Assembly: GCA_949128115.1 (NCBI GenBank)
Contig: OX421963.1
Location: 83,275,602 to 83,339,601 of the forward strand
DNA length: 64,000 nucleotides
Source of the DNA: Anaspis maculata
Taxonomy: Eukaryota; Arthropoda; Insecta; Coleoptera; Scraptiidae
Direction: 5' to 3'
The notes below the pieces were generated by a model. The model had not been told where the DNA came from. It worked only from the letters and a program-made list of their open reading frames with translations, and ran no database searches. Positions 22,584-34,419 of the stretch are shown one piece after another. Position numbers and translations under genes: made by a program. Position 1 is the first letter of the stretch. The number at the start of each line of letters is the position of its first letter.

Positions 22584-24250
22584 AAGAAATTTTTGATCGA
22601 ATCAAATTTATAACTCTGAATTCAAACTTCAATAACTTATCATCGTGTAAATCCAACTCCACTGGCTGTAAAGCGTGCTTCGGTGGATTGACCGCGAGTA
22701 GATGGGATGGATATTATGTCGTCTCCCAGTTCCAACTACACTGCCCACAAAGAAAAAATTATAGTGGTCATAATGAAACTGTATCAATGTGAATGAGAAT
22801 TTAGTAAAACATATTCCAAATTATTGCAACTGAATGGATATATTTTTAAAAGTTGGATTTTTTCACCTCACCTCTTGTTGGACACACGACGCGCGACGTA
22901 AGTATATAAAGAAGGTATCATCATTGTACCTACGGTGAATCGGATCAGTTATGGTTTGGTTTTTGGTGGCGATAACGCGCAGTACTATTTTGTTATGGAT
23001 TTGAGATTCAAAATTAATTAAATTACGGTGGTTTGGCACCGCGAATTCGGTACCAACTGTATTTTGAACAGCAAATTCCCCAACTGTGCGTGATGGTAAT
23101 CAAATCGCACAGAGTGCTTAAGGAATGGATATGCCAAACAACAACATGACAAATGTTTAACTTTTTATTTTTATTTCACCCTGTATATGCCGCCGGCATA
23201 GTTCGTCTTGATGGCTTCAAGTTTCAACCAAAAGAGAGTGGATTAAACAACACCTCTACGAAGTGGCACTCCGCCATCATAAAACTCAAGGTCCATATCA
23301 GTCTTCAGCATCGAGCATCTAGACTATTTTTATTTTCTTGTGTTTTGACGAAGAAGGAGATGACTGACGATGAAATGTGTGAGGACCTTTCTTGTAGACA
23401 TTAAAATTTCCAACAATTTCTTTTCAAAAACTTTTTTCCCAAGTGCTATTGTTCATGAGATATACGCGAAAAACTGACCCTCAAGTTCTTCTCGAGGCCA
23501 CAACGGCCGAAGCTCACACCGGATTCTTGAGAGCTTTCACTATGTTGAATTACATGCTTAACTGAGCTTATATACAAAAATTCGGCTAGTTATCATTTTT
23601 GTTTGCTATTTGCTATTTAAACAGCTAAAATTCCTGGACTATTTACAGTGTACTAATTTTGAATTCATTGGATATGTTTTATGGATTGAGCACGTTCTAC
23701 CAAGTTTCTTTTCAAATCGTTGGAGGTAAGAAGCCCAACAAACTCAACATTTTCAAAACAAAATTAAGAAATACTAAATAATACCACAACTAGACCCGCG
23801 AGGAAGCTAGGCGCTGGCGCTGAAGGAACACCACTGGACTGCTCCCACTAGAACTTAGTAGATGATCCATGGCCTTGCGGTTCTAAAAGCGGGAAAAAAT
23901 GATTCATTCAAATAAGTTGAATGAAATTTGAGCATTATGGATGGCCTTACCATCTGGGAATCAAGAAGATTGCTGGGGTCTTCTGAATATCCTTCAGAAC
24001 TGTTGAAAATTGCTTGACGCAGAGTGTGAGAGCGGCGCATCCACCATTTATGTAGAATCATTATTCAATCGACTTTTGAAAGTAGTCTTCCTCTCTGGCG
24101 AAAAAGTACCTATCGTTACATCACCAAAGAAGAATACTGGCATTTTGAAGAAATTGTCTGAGTGCTTCAGAAAACGCGGTAGTTTTTTGCGTGAAGTCCT
24201 AAACGGGTGAAAATTTCAAGTGGATGCTGCATATTTTCCGCAAGTTTTGT
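22584..24250. other. no recognisable feature
   Basis: No transposon motif or supported coding frame. An 83-codon frame at 23153-23404 has a hydrophobic start but no family resemblance. Confidence 0.3.
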
Positions 24251-24600
24251 GCATCATTTTATAATCAACAGTAATATCACAATAAGTGCTTGGATTTTCA
24301 CGATAATTTTGGCCAGGCGATCGCGAGTGCTAGTTGTAGCGATAAATGCCCGACTTCGTAGGAGGGAGGGCATTTATCATGGGACAACCAGCCCGAGAGA
24401 AACGCCTGGCCAAAATTATTGGGAAAATCTCGAGCATGAGTGATATTTTGATGGTTATTGCAAAGAAAGAACTCCGAAGTGATAGCTGCTGTCAGATTTT
24501 GTTGTTCACATCAATTTCATTCTGTTGCCATTGGCAGTGGGATTCAGATAAGTGAATATTATGAGTGGTCTAATAAACAAGGGCGTTGTATGTGATAATA
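24250..24600 (+). repeat. structured repeat unit, copy A
   Basis: The unit contains a nested hairpin at 24302-24420. The outer stem is AATTTTGGCCAGGCG with CGCCTGGCCAAAATT. The middle stem is GCTAGTTGT with ACAACCAGC, and the inner stem is GATAAATGCCC with GGGCATTTATC. The same unit occurs at 39985-40545. Coding potential is poor. It could be a structured non-coding RNA-like repeat or a foldback MITE. Confidence 0.7.
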
Positions 24601-24832
24601 CTAATAATCATTATAAAATCATTATTACAATTTTTGGGAGTTGAAAACTTCCTTGAGAAAACTGGAATCATTACAATTACATATTCAAAAAAAAGTTGCA
24701 GGTAATGGTAATACCACAAAAGCTGAAAGTTTTATCAAATGGAAAATTTTTCTAGGTTTTTCGAAAGCGTGCAAGCCTACACGGCAACGCATGACAGAAA
24801 TTGTATCCCAGGAATCATGACAGAATCATATG

Positions 24833-26316
24833 AAGTGCTCGTCAATTAAAATGGTCCACCCAAAAAATGCAGTCCCATTCATAGTGTCATAACTTTTGAA
24901 TTATTAAATTATTTTGAATCGCTTTATGTTTTCTAATTAGCTCACGTATTGGACTACAACAACATGGATTATTTTTGGTAAAACTGTTTCGTATTGATTA
25001 TACAGGGCCCTCAATCAGGTACCGCAAAAATGGAAAAGTTTGAACAGGTCTCATTTCACAAAAAAGTGTTTTTGGTTTCCTCCAAGTGTTTCAGGGAAGT
25101 TGTTATAACCATAACTCGAATCGTTTCTGAATTTTTTCGCCTATCTGCTTCAATCACAGGGTAATCTCAAAGATGTAACCTTTTAGTTTTGCAGTAATAA
25201 CTTTATTCGGTGTTGGCCGATTTTGGAAAATGACGGCTCTTGTTGAAGCTAAAGGCTCAGGTCAGAAGGATCAAGGATCAGAATTGATTTTAGATGAAAA
25301 TTCTGGAAAAGGGATTGAATCAAAAGTGACTCGAATGACAAACTTGCTGGAGATCCGGTTTAGGAAAGGTACTGAACAAATAATAACAACTTGTCTCCAA
25401 ACAAACCATTCTTTCTGAACACTTTGAGGTGTTTCCCATTTGTATGGGGCAAAAATTGTGGCAATGGATCCAAATCGGAATAGGATGCTTCCAACGAAGA
25501 ATACTAGACGTTTTTCACCTAAAACTAGACGTAACCTGGGTTACGAAGATTAGGACTTATGCCTATCTCTTTAAATGTAACGGAAAATTCGACAATAAGA
25601 AGGTAATTTGCGTTACGTGCATTTTCAGTCAAGGAAGGTCCGGTATTATTTTCTAAAAAGTAAATTTGTAAAATAGGTCCCGCATCGACAATTTTCAACA
25701 CCTTAAATCGGAGAATACCTCAAAATGTTCGGAAATAAAAGTCTGTGTGAAGGCAAGTTTATTTTTTATCCAGTTTTTCCCCTGAACCTGATTTCTAGGG
25801 TGCTTCATATTTAGGTCACTTTTGATTCTTTTGCTTTTGCAGAGTTTTTGGCTCCAGTCAGTTCCGATCCCCGAGCCTTCTCATCTGAGTCTTCAGCTTC
25901 AAAAAGAGTCATTATTTTCCAAAATCGACCAACAATTGAAATAGATATAAATGCCAGACCAGAAGGTTGCATTTTTGAGATCACTGTGCAATTGGTGAAG
26001 ATAGACTCAAAATTTTTAAAACTACCTCAAGGTATAGGAACAATATTTTTCCTAAAACACTTGGAAAAAACCAAAAAAATTTTTTTGTGAAATGGGATGA
26101 GTTCAAACTTTTCCATTTTTGCAGTACCTAATTGAGCGCCCTGTATAATTGATACGAAACATCTGTCCCAGAAACAGCTCATGAGATGCTGTAATCCAAT
26201 CCGTGAGCTAATTAGAAAACATAAAACGATTCAAAATAGTTCATTCATTCAAGAGTTATGTCACTTTGAATGTGACTAAATATTTTGGGGGGAGCATTTC
26301 AATTGGCGAGCACTTT
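24833..26316. mobile_element. foldback element FB-B, about 1.48 kb
   Basis: The left arm starts AAGTGCTCGTCAATTAAAATGG, and the right arm is its complement ending at about 26315. Similarity continues for about 600 bp on each side around a short centre near 25550. A landmark in both arms is the TTTAGTTTTGCAGTAATAAC block followed by GGCCGATTTTGG. It is a diverged copy of FB-C at 32.7-34.35 kb. Open frames inside show no family resemblance. Confidence 0.8.
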
Positions 26317-26824
26317 AGGTAGACTCATGAACCACGACCAGGGACCTCTTGATCAAGCTGGGCTGTTAATAGTTGCTATGTGAATGAATCTCCAATAGGT
26401 CTCCAGAAAGCAAAGCAGACCTTGGACCGCCATGAGGTGTCTTCGAAGTTTCATCAGTTCTTTAGTCACTTTGTTTCGCAATTCAACTTGATGATTGAGT
26501 TCAATTTCGTTGACTGAAAATATTTCCTGAATTTATATTCGAAAATACCTACTCCCGGGTTACGCCACCGAAAATTGAGGCTCAGGCGCACCGCTGTTGC
26601 AGGTTGGTAACTGCAGTGGTACCAATCGCGCGACGAGTCGGGCCTCACGATTTTTGTCATTTTTCTTGGTTAAGCGGAAAAAAAGTTCATCAGGAATGCC
26701 AACCTGCCGAAATCATACCAGAATATGTTATATGTTAGTTATACCGGTTATGCCCAGTAGTTTCAGATCCTCGTATTGCGACACCATATTTCTGGGTCAT
26801 TAAATTGGAATTATTCTGATGATA
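26317..26824. other. no recognisable feature
   Basis: Unassigned sequence between a foldback element and a Tc1-like transposon. Confidence 0.3.
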
Positions 26825-26826
26825 TA

Positions 26827-28381
26827 CACTTCTCAAAACAATTATAGAGGATCAGTTGGTTTTTTAACTTTAATTTTTTTGTTGAATAGAGTAGAGTAAT
26901 GTAACTTTCAGGACATCTTTATTCAACTGTTTAACACAAAATTTTGCAGCAATTTAACCACTATCGTAATGCAATTTTACAAAAAAATCCAATAATGGAC
27001 AAAGAGCAAAATGAGTGTTATTCTTATCAACAATATTTTCCATTGTTCTCTATAACTAAAGTAAAGGGCGCTATGATTGTCAGTCTGACAAGTGAAAATT
27101 CACAAAATGAGATACTTAACAGCGATAGAAGCCACAAGGGCCATCACCTTGTTACAAGAGGGCCATTCTCAGCGCGTTGTTGCAAGAAACTGCAATGTTA
27201 CCCAGAGTGTGATATCATGATTATGAAATCGCTTCTTAGACACAGGAATTGTCACAAGAAGACCAGGCCAAGGTAGGCGAAGGTCTACATCAGTCAGAAA
27301 TTACCAATATCTTCACTTTCAAGTACTGAGAAATTGTAAAAGTACAGCAAGATCTCTACGAAATGGTCTGTCAAGGGCAACGGGAGTGCAGATTTCGGAC
27401 CAGACCGTACAAAATCGATTGCGAGAAGTCGGCCTGAACTCGAGACGACCCGCAAAAGTGCCTAAATTAACCAGAAACCATCGCGTAGCACGCAACATGT
27501 TTGCTAGAGAACATTTGAGATGGAATCTACGACAATGGAGAAAAGTTTTGTTTACTGATGAGTCCGGAGTGGCGTTGCATTCAAACGACGGACGAGTAAG
27601 ACTGTATAGAACTCTTAGCGAACGATTCCACGCTGACACGGTTACTGAAATGGTAGCATTTGGTGGTGGTCCGCTGATAATCTGGGGAGGCATTTTCATT
27701 GAAGGACGAACCGACCTCCTTATCATTCGTAACGGTACAATAAACGCAGAGCGTTACATCCATAAGGTGCTAGCCACACAAGTGGTGACTCTAGCTCATG
27801 CAGAAGGTCAAGAATTCATTTTGATGCACGACAATGCCCGTCCGCACGTCGCAAGAATTGTCACTGATTACTTAAATGAGAAGAACACGCGAAGAATGGC
27901 TTGGCCCGCTTGCAGTCCGGATCTCAATCCGATCGAACACATGTGGGATCAGTTGAAAAGACGAATCAGGAACCGCCAAAACCCTCCCCAAACTCTGAAA
28001 ACTCTCTGAGAACTTGAAATTGCTCTACTAGAGGAATGGCAAAATATCCCTCAAGAAAACATCCGCAACCTGATTTTGAGCATGCCGCGACAATATGCGG
28101 CTGTGATTCAAGCTGGGGGTGGCAATACTCGGTATTGAGACAATTTAGCGTAACCTCGTTAAGCCACAAACTTTTTTTTTTCCTTTCGTAATATTTTTCA
28201 TCTTACATTCTTGTTATTTGATGGATTTTTTGTGAAATTTCACTACTACAGTGGTTAAATTGCTGCATAATTGTGTGAAACACTTGAATGAAGATATCCT
28301 GGAAGTAACATCGCTCTACTTTGTTCAACAAAAAATTAAACTAAAAAAAAACAACTGATCCTCTAATTGTTTTGAGAAGTG
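26827..28381 (+). mobile_element. Tc1-like transposon, 1555 bp, with long terminal inverted repeats
   Basis: Both ends start CACTTCTCAAAACAATTA and are flanked by TA (26825-26826 and 28382-28383), the Tc1/mariner target site. The inverted repeats continue through AGAGGATCAGTTG and GCAGCAATTTAACCACT, about 150 bp in total, long for the family. The transposase frame fills the interior in the + direction. Apart from three stop codons the element is structurally complete. Confidence 0.93.
27107..28138 (+). pseudogene. Tc1-family DD34E transposase with three stop codons
   Basis: Tc1 transposases bind the terminal repeats and cut and paste the element at TA sites. The single frame from the ATG at 27107 to the TGA at 28136-28138 spans 343 codons, the usual family length. 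The N-terminal third is a helix-turn-helix DNA-binding region. The catalytic triad is visible: Asp in LFTDESG (near 27560), Asp in LMHDNARPH (near 27830) and Glu in DLNPIEHMWDQLK, with 34 residues between the second Asp and the Glu (DD34E). The in-frame stops are TGA at 27218, 27224 and 28007, each one transition away from an Arg or Trp codon. No indel disrupts the frame. This suggests recent loss of activity by point mutation. Confidence 0.92.
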
Positions 28382-28488
28382 TAGTTTGTGATGATGATAA
28401 AAAATGTAGGTATTTCATACAACTGAAACTACTATTTGCGTATAAGGTTACGAACATATACATGGAAATAAACTTTTCGAATGTACAG

Positions 28489-28691
28489 TTGGGAGCGAAA
28501 TGATTCATACGGCACCGCTAGCAAGTCGGCTGGATTTCAGAAATGTTAGCTGCTTGGATCGTTTAAGAATGCCAGTTTTGATTACGATCAATCTGTTAAC
28601 AAAACTGGCATTCAAGGACAATCCTAGCAGCTAACATTTCTGAAATCCAGCCGACTTCCTGGCGGTGCCGTATGAATCATTTCGCTCCCAA
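28489..28691. mobile_element. 203-bp palindromic MITE
   Basis: The arms begin TTGGGAGCGAAATGATTC and are near-perfect inverted repeats for about 70 bp (CATACGGCACCGC, then CGGCTGGATTTCAGAAATG), with a second inverted pair AATGCCAGTTTTG/CAAAACTGGCATT at the apex. It is non-coding and lies about 100 bp from the Tc1-like element. Confidence 0.85.
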
Positions 28692-28737
28692 TAGTACTTT
28701 TACGTGCTCCGTTACCGTTTGGGAACTACTAGGTAAC

Positions 28738-29045
28738 AAAACAGATGATGGCCTTGACATCATCTGTTTTGATTGTCACACATGTCACCATCTTGATGAT
28801 TGGTGACATGTGTGGGTTGAAAAACATATATCCCGTTCACTTTTTATTTTTAGTAGAATGTCTTTTTGGAGCAAAAATAAAGTGACAAGCTGAAGCACTG
28901 GAAAGGTAATTATGGCTGATGACCGCTAATAGTTTTGCTCAAAAACTTTGCAGGTGCCATCAGCTGTAGCCGCAGCCCCTAGCTTGTCACTATATGTTTG
29001 CTCCAAAAAGTCGTTCTAGTGAAAATATAAAGTGAACAAGATATA
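28738..29045. repeat. three consecutive palindromes
   Basis: Hairpin 1: AAAACAGATGATG (28738-28750) with CATCATCTGTTTT (28758-28770). Hairpin 2: CACACATGTCACC (28777-28789) with GGTGACATGTGTG (28802-28814). Palindrome 3: about 60-bp arms at 28832-28895 and 28979-29042, both containing a GTTCACTTT/AAAGTGAAC word and CTTTTTGGAGCAAA. Confidence 0.75.
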
Positions 29046-31450
29046 GTGATCAGTCCAGTTCCGGCTTGATCAAAACGTCGGTGGTGACAAGTGATCGCTG
29101 GAGTAATTGGCCCGGCTTTTAGATAATTACTCCTCAAGTCATGAATGTTAAACTTGGTGTATGAAACCGGCATCGATTCTGGATGCTTAGTGGGGCCTTG
29201 GGACATTTTCGTGGGGCTCTATTCCAGACGTTGCAATTATGGCTTCCCAGTTTCGGAAGAAAGTGAATTTTGTGAAGAAGATTGTTTTACCATCTGCAAT
29301 TAGGTACTTATAATCTGTTCTTGATTGCCGATTGAATTATGTAGTATAACGGCGCGCCTCGGCAGCTACAATGTAATTCAAATAACCTATAATTTTCTTA
29401 AATCGAGCATTTTGATTTTTAATGACGGGGTGAATTTCAATCAATCTCAATTCCCAAGAGAATTTGTTTTACTCGGGAAGATATCGAACGTTTACGGCTT
29501 ATTACTGACAAATTTTCAACTCATGAACCCTCATTATAAAAATAGCTGCTATATATTATACAATCAAATCCCTTATTCGCCAAGTTGTTTGTTCGTCTCG
29601 AAACCAGAGGCCGTTTTAGATTTTCGTGTTTTTGTTTTGACCAATCTGACATGACTGGTAGTCTGATGATCCGCTCTCGCGCGGCATTATTAATTCCCCA
29701 TAACGTGTAATTTGCTAAAAATACACACAACGCACACCGGTCGTGTTTGAGGAATAAATCAGGAGAGGATGGGATTAAATCCTTGCTTGTGGCTGTGTCT
29801 GGGCCCGAGCTGCTGATGTTGCATCTCCACCTCAGATGTTCTTGTAAGTAGTAGAAGAAGAAGAAGAGGAGGCCACGCCAACAGGTGTTGAATAATACCG
29901 GTGGTAGTTATCTCCCGCAGTCGGGCAGCTCTTGGCTCATTCGTGTCTGAGCACAATCTATTATTGAATTACCGCGGGCATTTCGCACTGTGCAGTAGCG
30001 ATTTCCAATTAGACGTATTATTAAGCGCGCGTCTCAAGATCGGGATTTATGTGCGCCTTGTGGGACGCGATATCCGTCAAGAATTATTATTATTTTCATG
30101 ATGCAGTAGCAGAGTGGATGAAGAAGGCCTCCACGCACAGGCGTGACTCTCTGATCGCATACTGTCGTATTTTTCAAGCGAGGGATTTTCTTGTCTCATT
30201 ATCCCACTCCGGAACAATTCAATAAAATACAAGATGTCTATCGAGAATTCTCATTCCCAGCAACACACATTTTATTCCATTACACGGTGCCTTCACACTT
30301 TTGAAGTTCACCGCATCAATATTATATAGGGGGATTTCATTTATTCAGATAATCCTCGTGGGTTCAAAAAGATACGGTCCATTCTAGCTCGATATACCTT
30401 GTCGATTTACCGGAATAAGGTGTTTTTGATGATGGCACTCGAGATACAGCCGGATGGGTGACAGCGGCGCGCATAACTGTGTGAGATATGCCCGGGTGTT
30501 TGTAATGGTATCGGGGTCAGAGGACATGCAGACTGGATAATGTCTGGACGATGCCGGTGGTCTCTTGCTGCTCTGCTCTCCTCCGGGCCCCGACTTCTTA
30601 TATAGGAGCGGCGACATTACTCATCGGCTTATACACGGATCTTCTTCTGCTTTGCTCCACGAGAAGCTCTCCACTGTCCTTCCCGCAGGAGCTCGTATAT
30701 CGAACGTGATGCATCAGAAATCTGACATTAACCATAATAACCGCCTGCACATTTTAATGTCTATATTACAGAGAGACAGAGAAACCAAATTATAAACTAG
30801 CGCTTCGCTCAAGCATTTATAAGCGAAGAGAAATTGATACTGTGCCGTGGCTAACCCTTAAGCTGAATAAATGTCTTGCGAAATAGCGTTATAATACAAA
30901 TCAAAATTAAATTATAGAAATTACGATGCAAATATGCGCGCGCGGAAACAACATGGAAAGTACTTCTTTTGGAAACTCTTGCTACCCACGCATTCTGCAC
31001 GCGCGCACACCTGTAGTACCTTTATATGGAAAATAAGTTAATTTTTCATTGTTGTGTGCATCTCAATTGTTGTAAAAAATATGTTTTATGTTCTGTGCTG
31101 GCTCTGGTGAAAAGGATCAGGTTTCTTTTCGTGTTAGGCGTAAAGTAAACCAGTAAGGCACTCCTCTGTTTATTTTAATTTTGCATGTAAGTATAAACAT
31201 TTGCATTATATGGCATCTTTAATACGAATGTGTGTGTACTGTGCTGTACTTGTACCTATACCAGCAAAAGTAAAAGCTTGGAGCGTTACGACATGAGGAT
31301 CATTGAGTGGAGATGCCTAATTTAATTTAATCAATCAACCGTTAATTTCAATTTCAATGGGAACAATGCCAATAATTACACGGTAATGGCAGAGGTTCAT
31401 GATGCCAAGTTGAATGGGATTCAGACAATAATTTCAGTAATGCAATCTTT
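29046..31450. other. non-repetitive island, possible host regulatory sequence
   Basis: There is no transposon motif and no long inverted repeat. From about 29320 the sequence is CpG- and TAAT-rich with many short open frames but no family match. It contains a CTT/AAG-rich tract at 29845-29870. Confidence 0.35.
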
Positions 31451-32685
31451 GATCAATTAGTCACGGTTTGCGAGATGATGAAAAAGAGTCCCGGTCTCGG
31501 AGGGACTCGGTCTTTTAAGCAGGTCTCGTATGAGCACGTACCAAAAAAAGCGCGTCTAAAATAACTAGTACGGGGCAAAAAGGCGCTTGCGAAAAAGTAA
31601 CGTGATATAAAAAAGCCCCTGGCAAGACAATTCTGGACTAAAATGCGTCCAAAAAAGCCATATTTTGAAGGCTTTGATTTTTGGTTTAGGAGTTGCTCTA
31701 AACTTGAACTTTTATTAAGACTCACACAGTAATAGGAGTTGATTTTAAACTTAGTTTCCCTCCTGCTTCTCAGACCCGCCAGATGAAGGATTCATTTTTG
31801 ACACAGATTTTTTTCTTTCTTCTTCCCTGATCCACCAGGTGAAAAGTAGATTTTTGACTCAACTTTTCCCTCCCTGTTTAAACTAACCATATAAGGAGCT
31901 ATGTTGGACTAAACCTGTCCTACTTCTTTTTTCAGACTTATGTCAGTGTCTTGGATAGATGCGATATTTTTCATCTGGTATTCGCTATTCGCGAGAGCTC
32001 TAAAGAAGTCTGCCTACAGGCTTCAATCCGACAATCAATCTCTCGATGCACGGCTTCTCCACCAATTGTACTGGTGGATGTTTTATTCGCGCGTCGTGAT
32101 CTCCGCAAGCTTCGTAAAAATATATCAGATTTATTTGTATATGTATAAGTTACAATTACAAAGCTCTCAACGGTCTCGTACACCCGTAAGAACTTTGTTT
32201 TGCTTTGAAAAAAATGGATTTGCGGAACTCAAAGTTTTTTTCATGTCTTAAATCACTACTCACAACTAGTTACTGGTGGTGAAATTACTGATAATTGATG
32301 AGTTTAAACAAAGAAAAACAATAATGGAGCGGAGCTCTGGCAAAATGCCGCAGGCTCATGCGAGAATCTAGGTACCGTACCACTACTTCGGGCAAAGAGC
32401 TCGTGTCACACCCAACCCTGGCCGACTAGGCCACGAACACTACACTCGCGCTACACACTCCCCCTCTGGACTGCGCCATAGACCCTCAGCGGAGTACAGC
32501 AACTATGAAATCTTTTTGGGTCGACCCCTCTTCCTCTTTGGGTTGACTGAAGCAGGTGTCGCTGATGGGTCAAACAAAGAAGACGGGTGAATGTCTGATG
32601 CGTGGTATTTTCCAACAGCTTTCGGGTGTATCAGAGCATGTGGTCAGCCTGTAAGAGTTCGGAGTCACAATCTTGAATATCATAA
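31451..32685. other. no recognisable feature
   Basis: Unassigned. A GC-richer block at 32320-32500 lacks promoter or RNA-gene motifs that I can name. Confidence 0.3.
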
Positions 32686-34350
32686 ATAAACTGCTCAACA
32701 ATTGAAGTGGTCCACTCGAAAATTTCGCCCGATTTCAAATACAAATATCTCAGAAAAAGATCAACCGATTCTCAAAAGGGCAGTGTTTTTGGATAGCTTA
32801 TTCTTTTCACTATAAGGTGCTATAATAGACCAAACAATTGATAACATAATGCCTGATGTACAGGGCGACAACGGAAGGAGTTTCAAAATGTTTCATTTTA
32901 AAGCACGTCCCACTTTTGCAAAAAAAGTTGCCGAGTCTTTCTGATTACATTTCTATGGAGTGCACATCCATGGCTCAAAACGGTTTCTAAAATTTCCGCC
33001 TATCTTCTTTGGTTACAGGGTGATGTCAACAAAACAACTTTTTGTTTTTGTAGTGGTAACTTTTTTGTTTGTTAACCGATTTTCACAATTTGGAGCTTAT
33101 GTCGAAGCGAAGACCTTAGGTAAGAGGAATCCATTAATATAATTGAATTAGCACATAATTTCAAAAAAGGGGGTTTCATCAAACGTGACCTGAGCATGAA
33201 ATAAGGCCGGAATCCGATTTGAGGGAATTTTTCAAGAAGAATCAACTTGTCGTTGAAGAAACCACTCATTACGAACATTTCAAGGTCAGTCTCGCTTATT
33301 TGGGGCAACAATTAACGACGGAAAACCCAAATAAGGACTGCATGTTTTCACAGGCGGACCGATCCTCTTCCTTACCTGAAAAATACACGTAACCTATGTT
33401 ACCAGAATCACTGATCGAGTTTCCTTCACGATTTGGATAGTCAACAGAGGGTCGACAGAAACAGTCAAAAGTAACAATAAGTATGGACAATACAAATAGA
33501 AAAGACACATGTCGTCACGGATTTTTACGGTTGCGTAGGAACCAGGTGAGTCCATCATTCAAAAAAAGGTTAGCTAATTTTTGATGCCCCAAGATCCGTG
33601 ACGACGGTGTTGATAACATATGGTCTTCTCTCTTTGTATTGTCTACACGTATGTTTTCAGGTGGGCAAAAGTATCAGTTCTCCTGTGAAAACATGCAATT
33701 CTAATTTAGGTTTTCCGTCGTTAATTGTGGCCCCATATAAGCGAGACTGATCTTAAAATATTCGCAATGAGTGGTTCTTTCAACGACAAGTCGATTCTTG
33801 TGAAAAATTCCCCCAAATCGGATCTCGGCCTTATTTCATGCTTAGGTCACATTTGATGCAACCCCCCTTTTGAAAGTTATGTGTAAATTCAATTTTGTTA
33901 TTTGATTCCTCTTAACTGAGGTCTTCGCTTCAACATAAGCTGCAAATTGTGAAAATCGGTTGACAAACAAAAAAGTTACCACTACAAAAACAAAAAGTTG
34001 TTTCATTCTACATCACCCTGTAACCAAAGAAGATAGGCTGGAATTTTAAAAACCGTTTTGAGCCATGGATGTGCACTTCTCAAAAATGTAATCCGAAAGA
34101 CTCGGAGATTTTTCTGGCAAAACTGGGACGTGCTTTAAAATGTAACATTTTAACACTCTTTTCGTTGTCGCCCTGTACATCATGCATTATGTATTCAATT
34201 GTTTGATCTATTGTTGCACCTTATAGTGGAAAAAATGTGCTATCCAAAGACACTGCACTTTTCAGAATCGGTCAATTTTTTTTCGAGATATTCGTATTTG
34301 AAATCGGGCGAAATTTTCGAGTGGACCACTTCAATTGTTGAGCAGTTTAT
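32686..34350. mobile_element. foldback element FB-C, 1.66 kb
   Basis: Arms of about 670 bp (32686-33360 and 33680-34350) are inverted copies starting ATAAACTGCTCAACAATTG. Landmarks include GGCGAAATTTTCGAGTGGACC, GTGCACATCCATGGCTCAAA, and a TAACTTTTTTGTTTGT block followed by ACCGATTTTCACAATTTG. It shares the interior module with FB-B and with the arms of the PIN/CXC element. No target duplication could be fixed. Confidence 0.85.
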
Positions 34351-34419
34351 ATGGGCCGTCACGTTTCGTAGCAAATTTGCTAGTGAAGCCTATTTGTAGA
34401 TTGCTCAGTACCTACGTGA

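Noticed and set aside
24302..24420. Possible hammerhead ribozyme (GAAAC next to an outer stem, CTGATT in copy B)
   Set aside because: The CUGAUGA core is missing, there is no stem I hairpin after the putative cleavage site, and the triplet is not paired correctly. The elements form one long hairpin instead.
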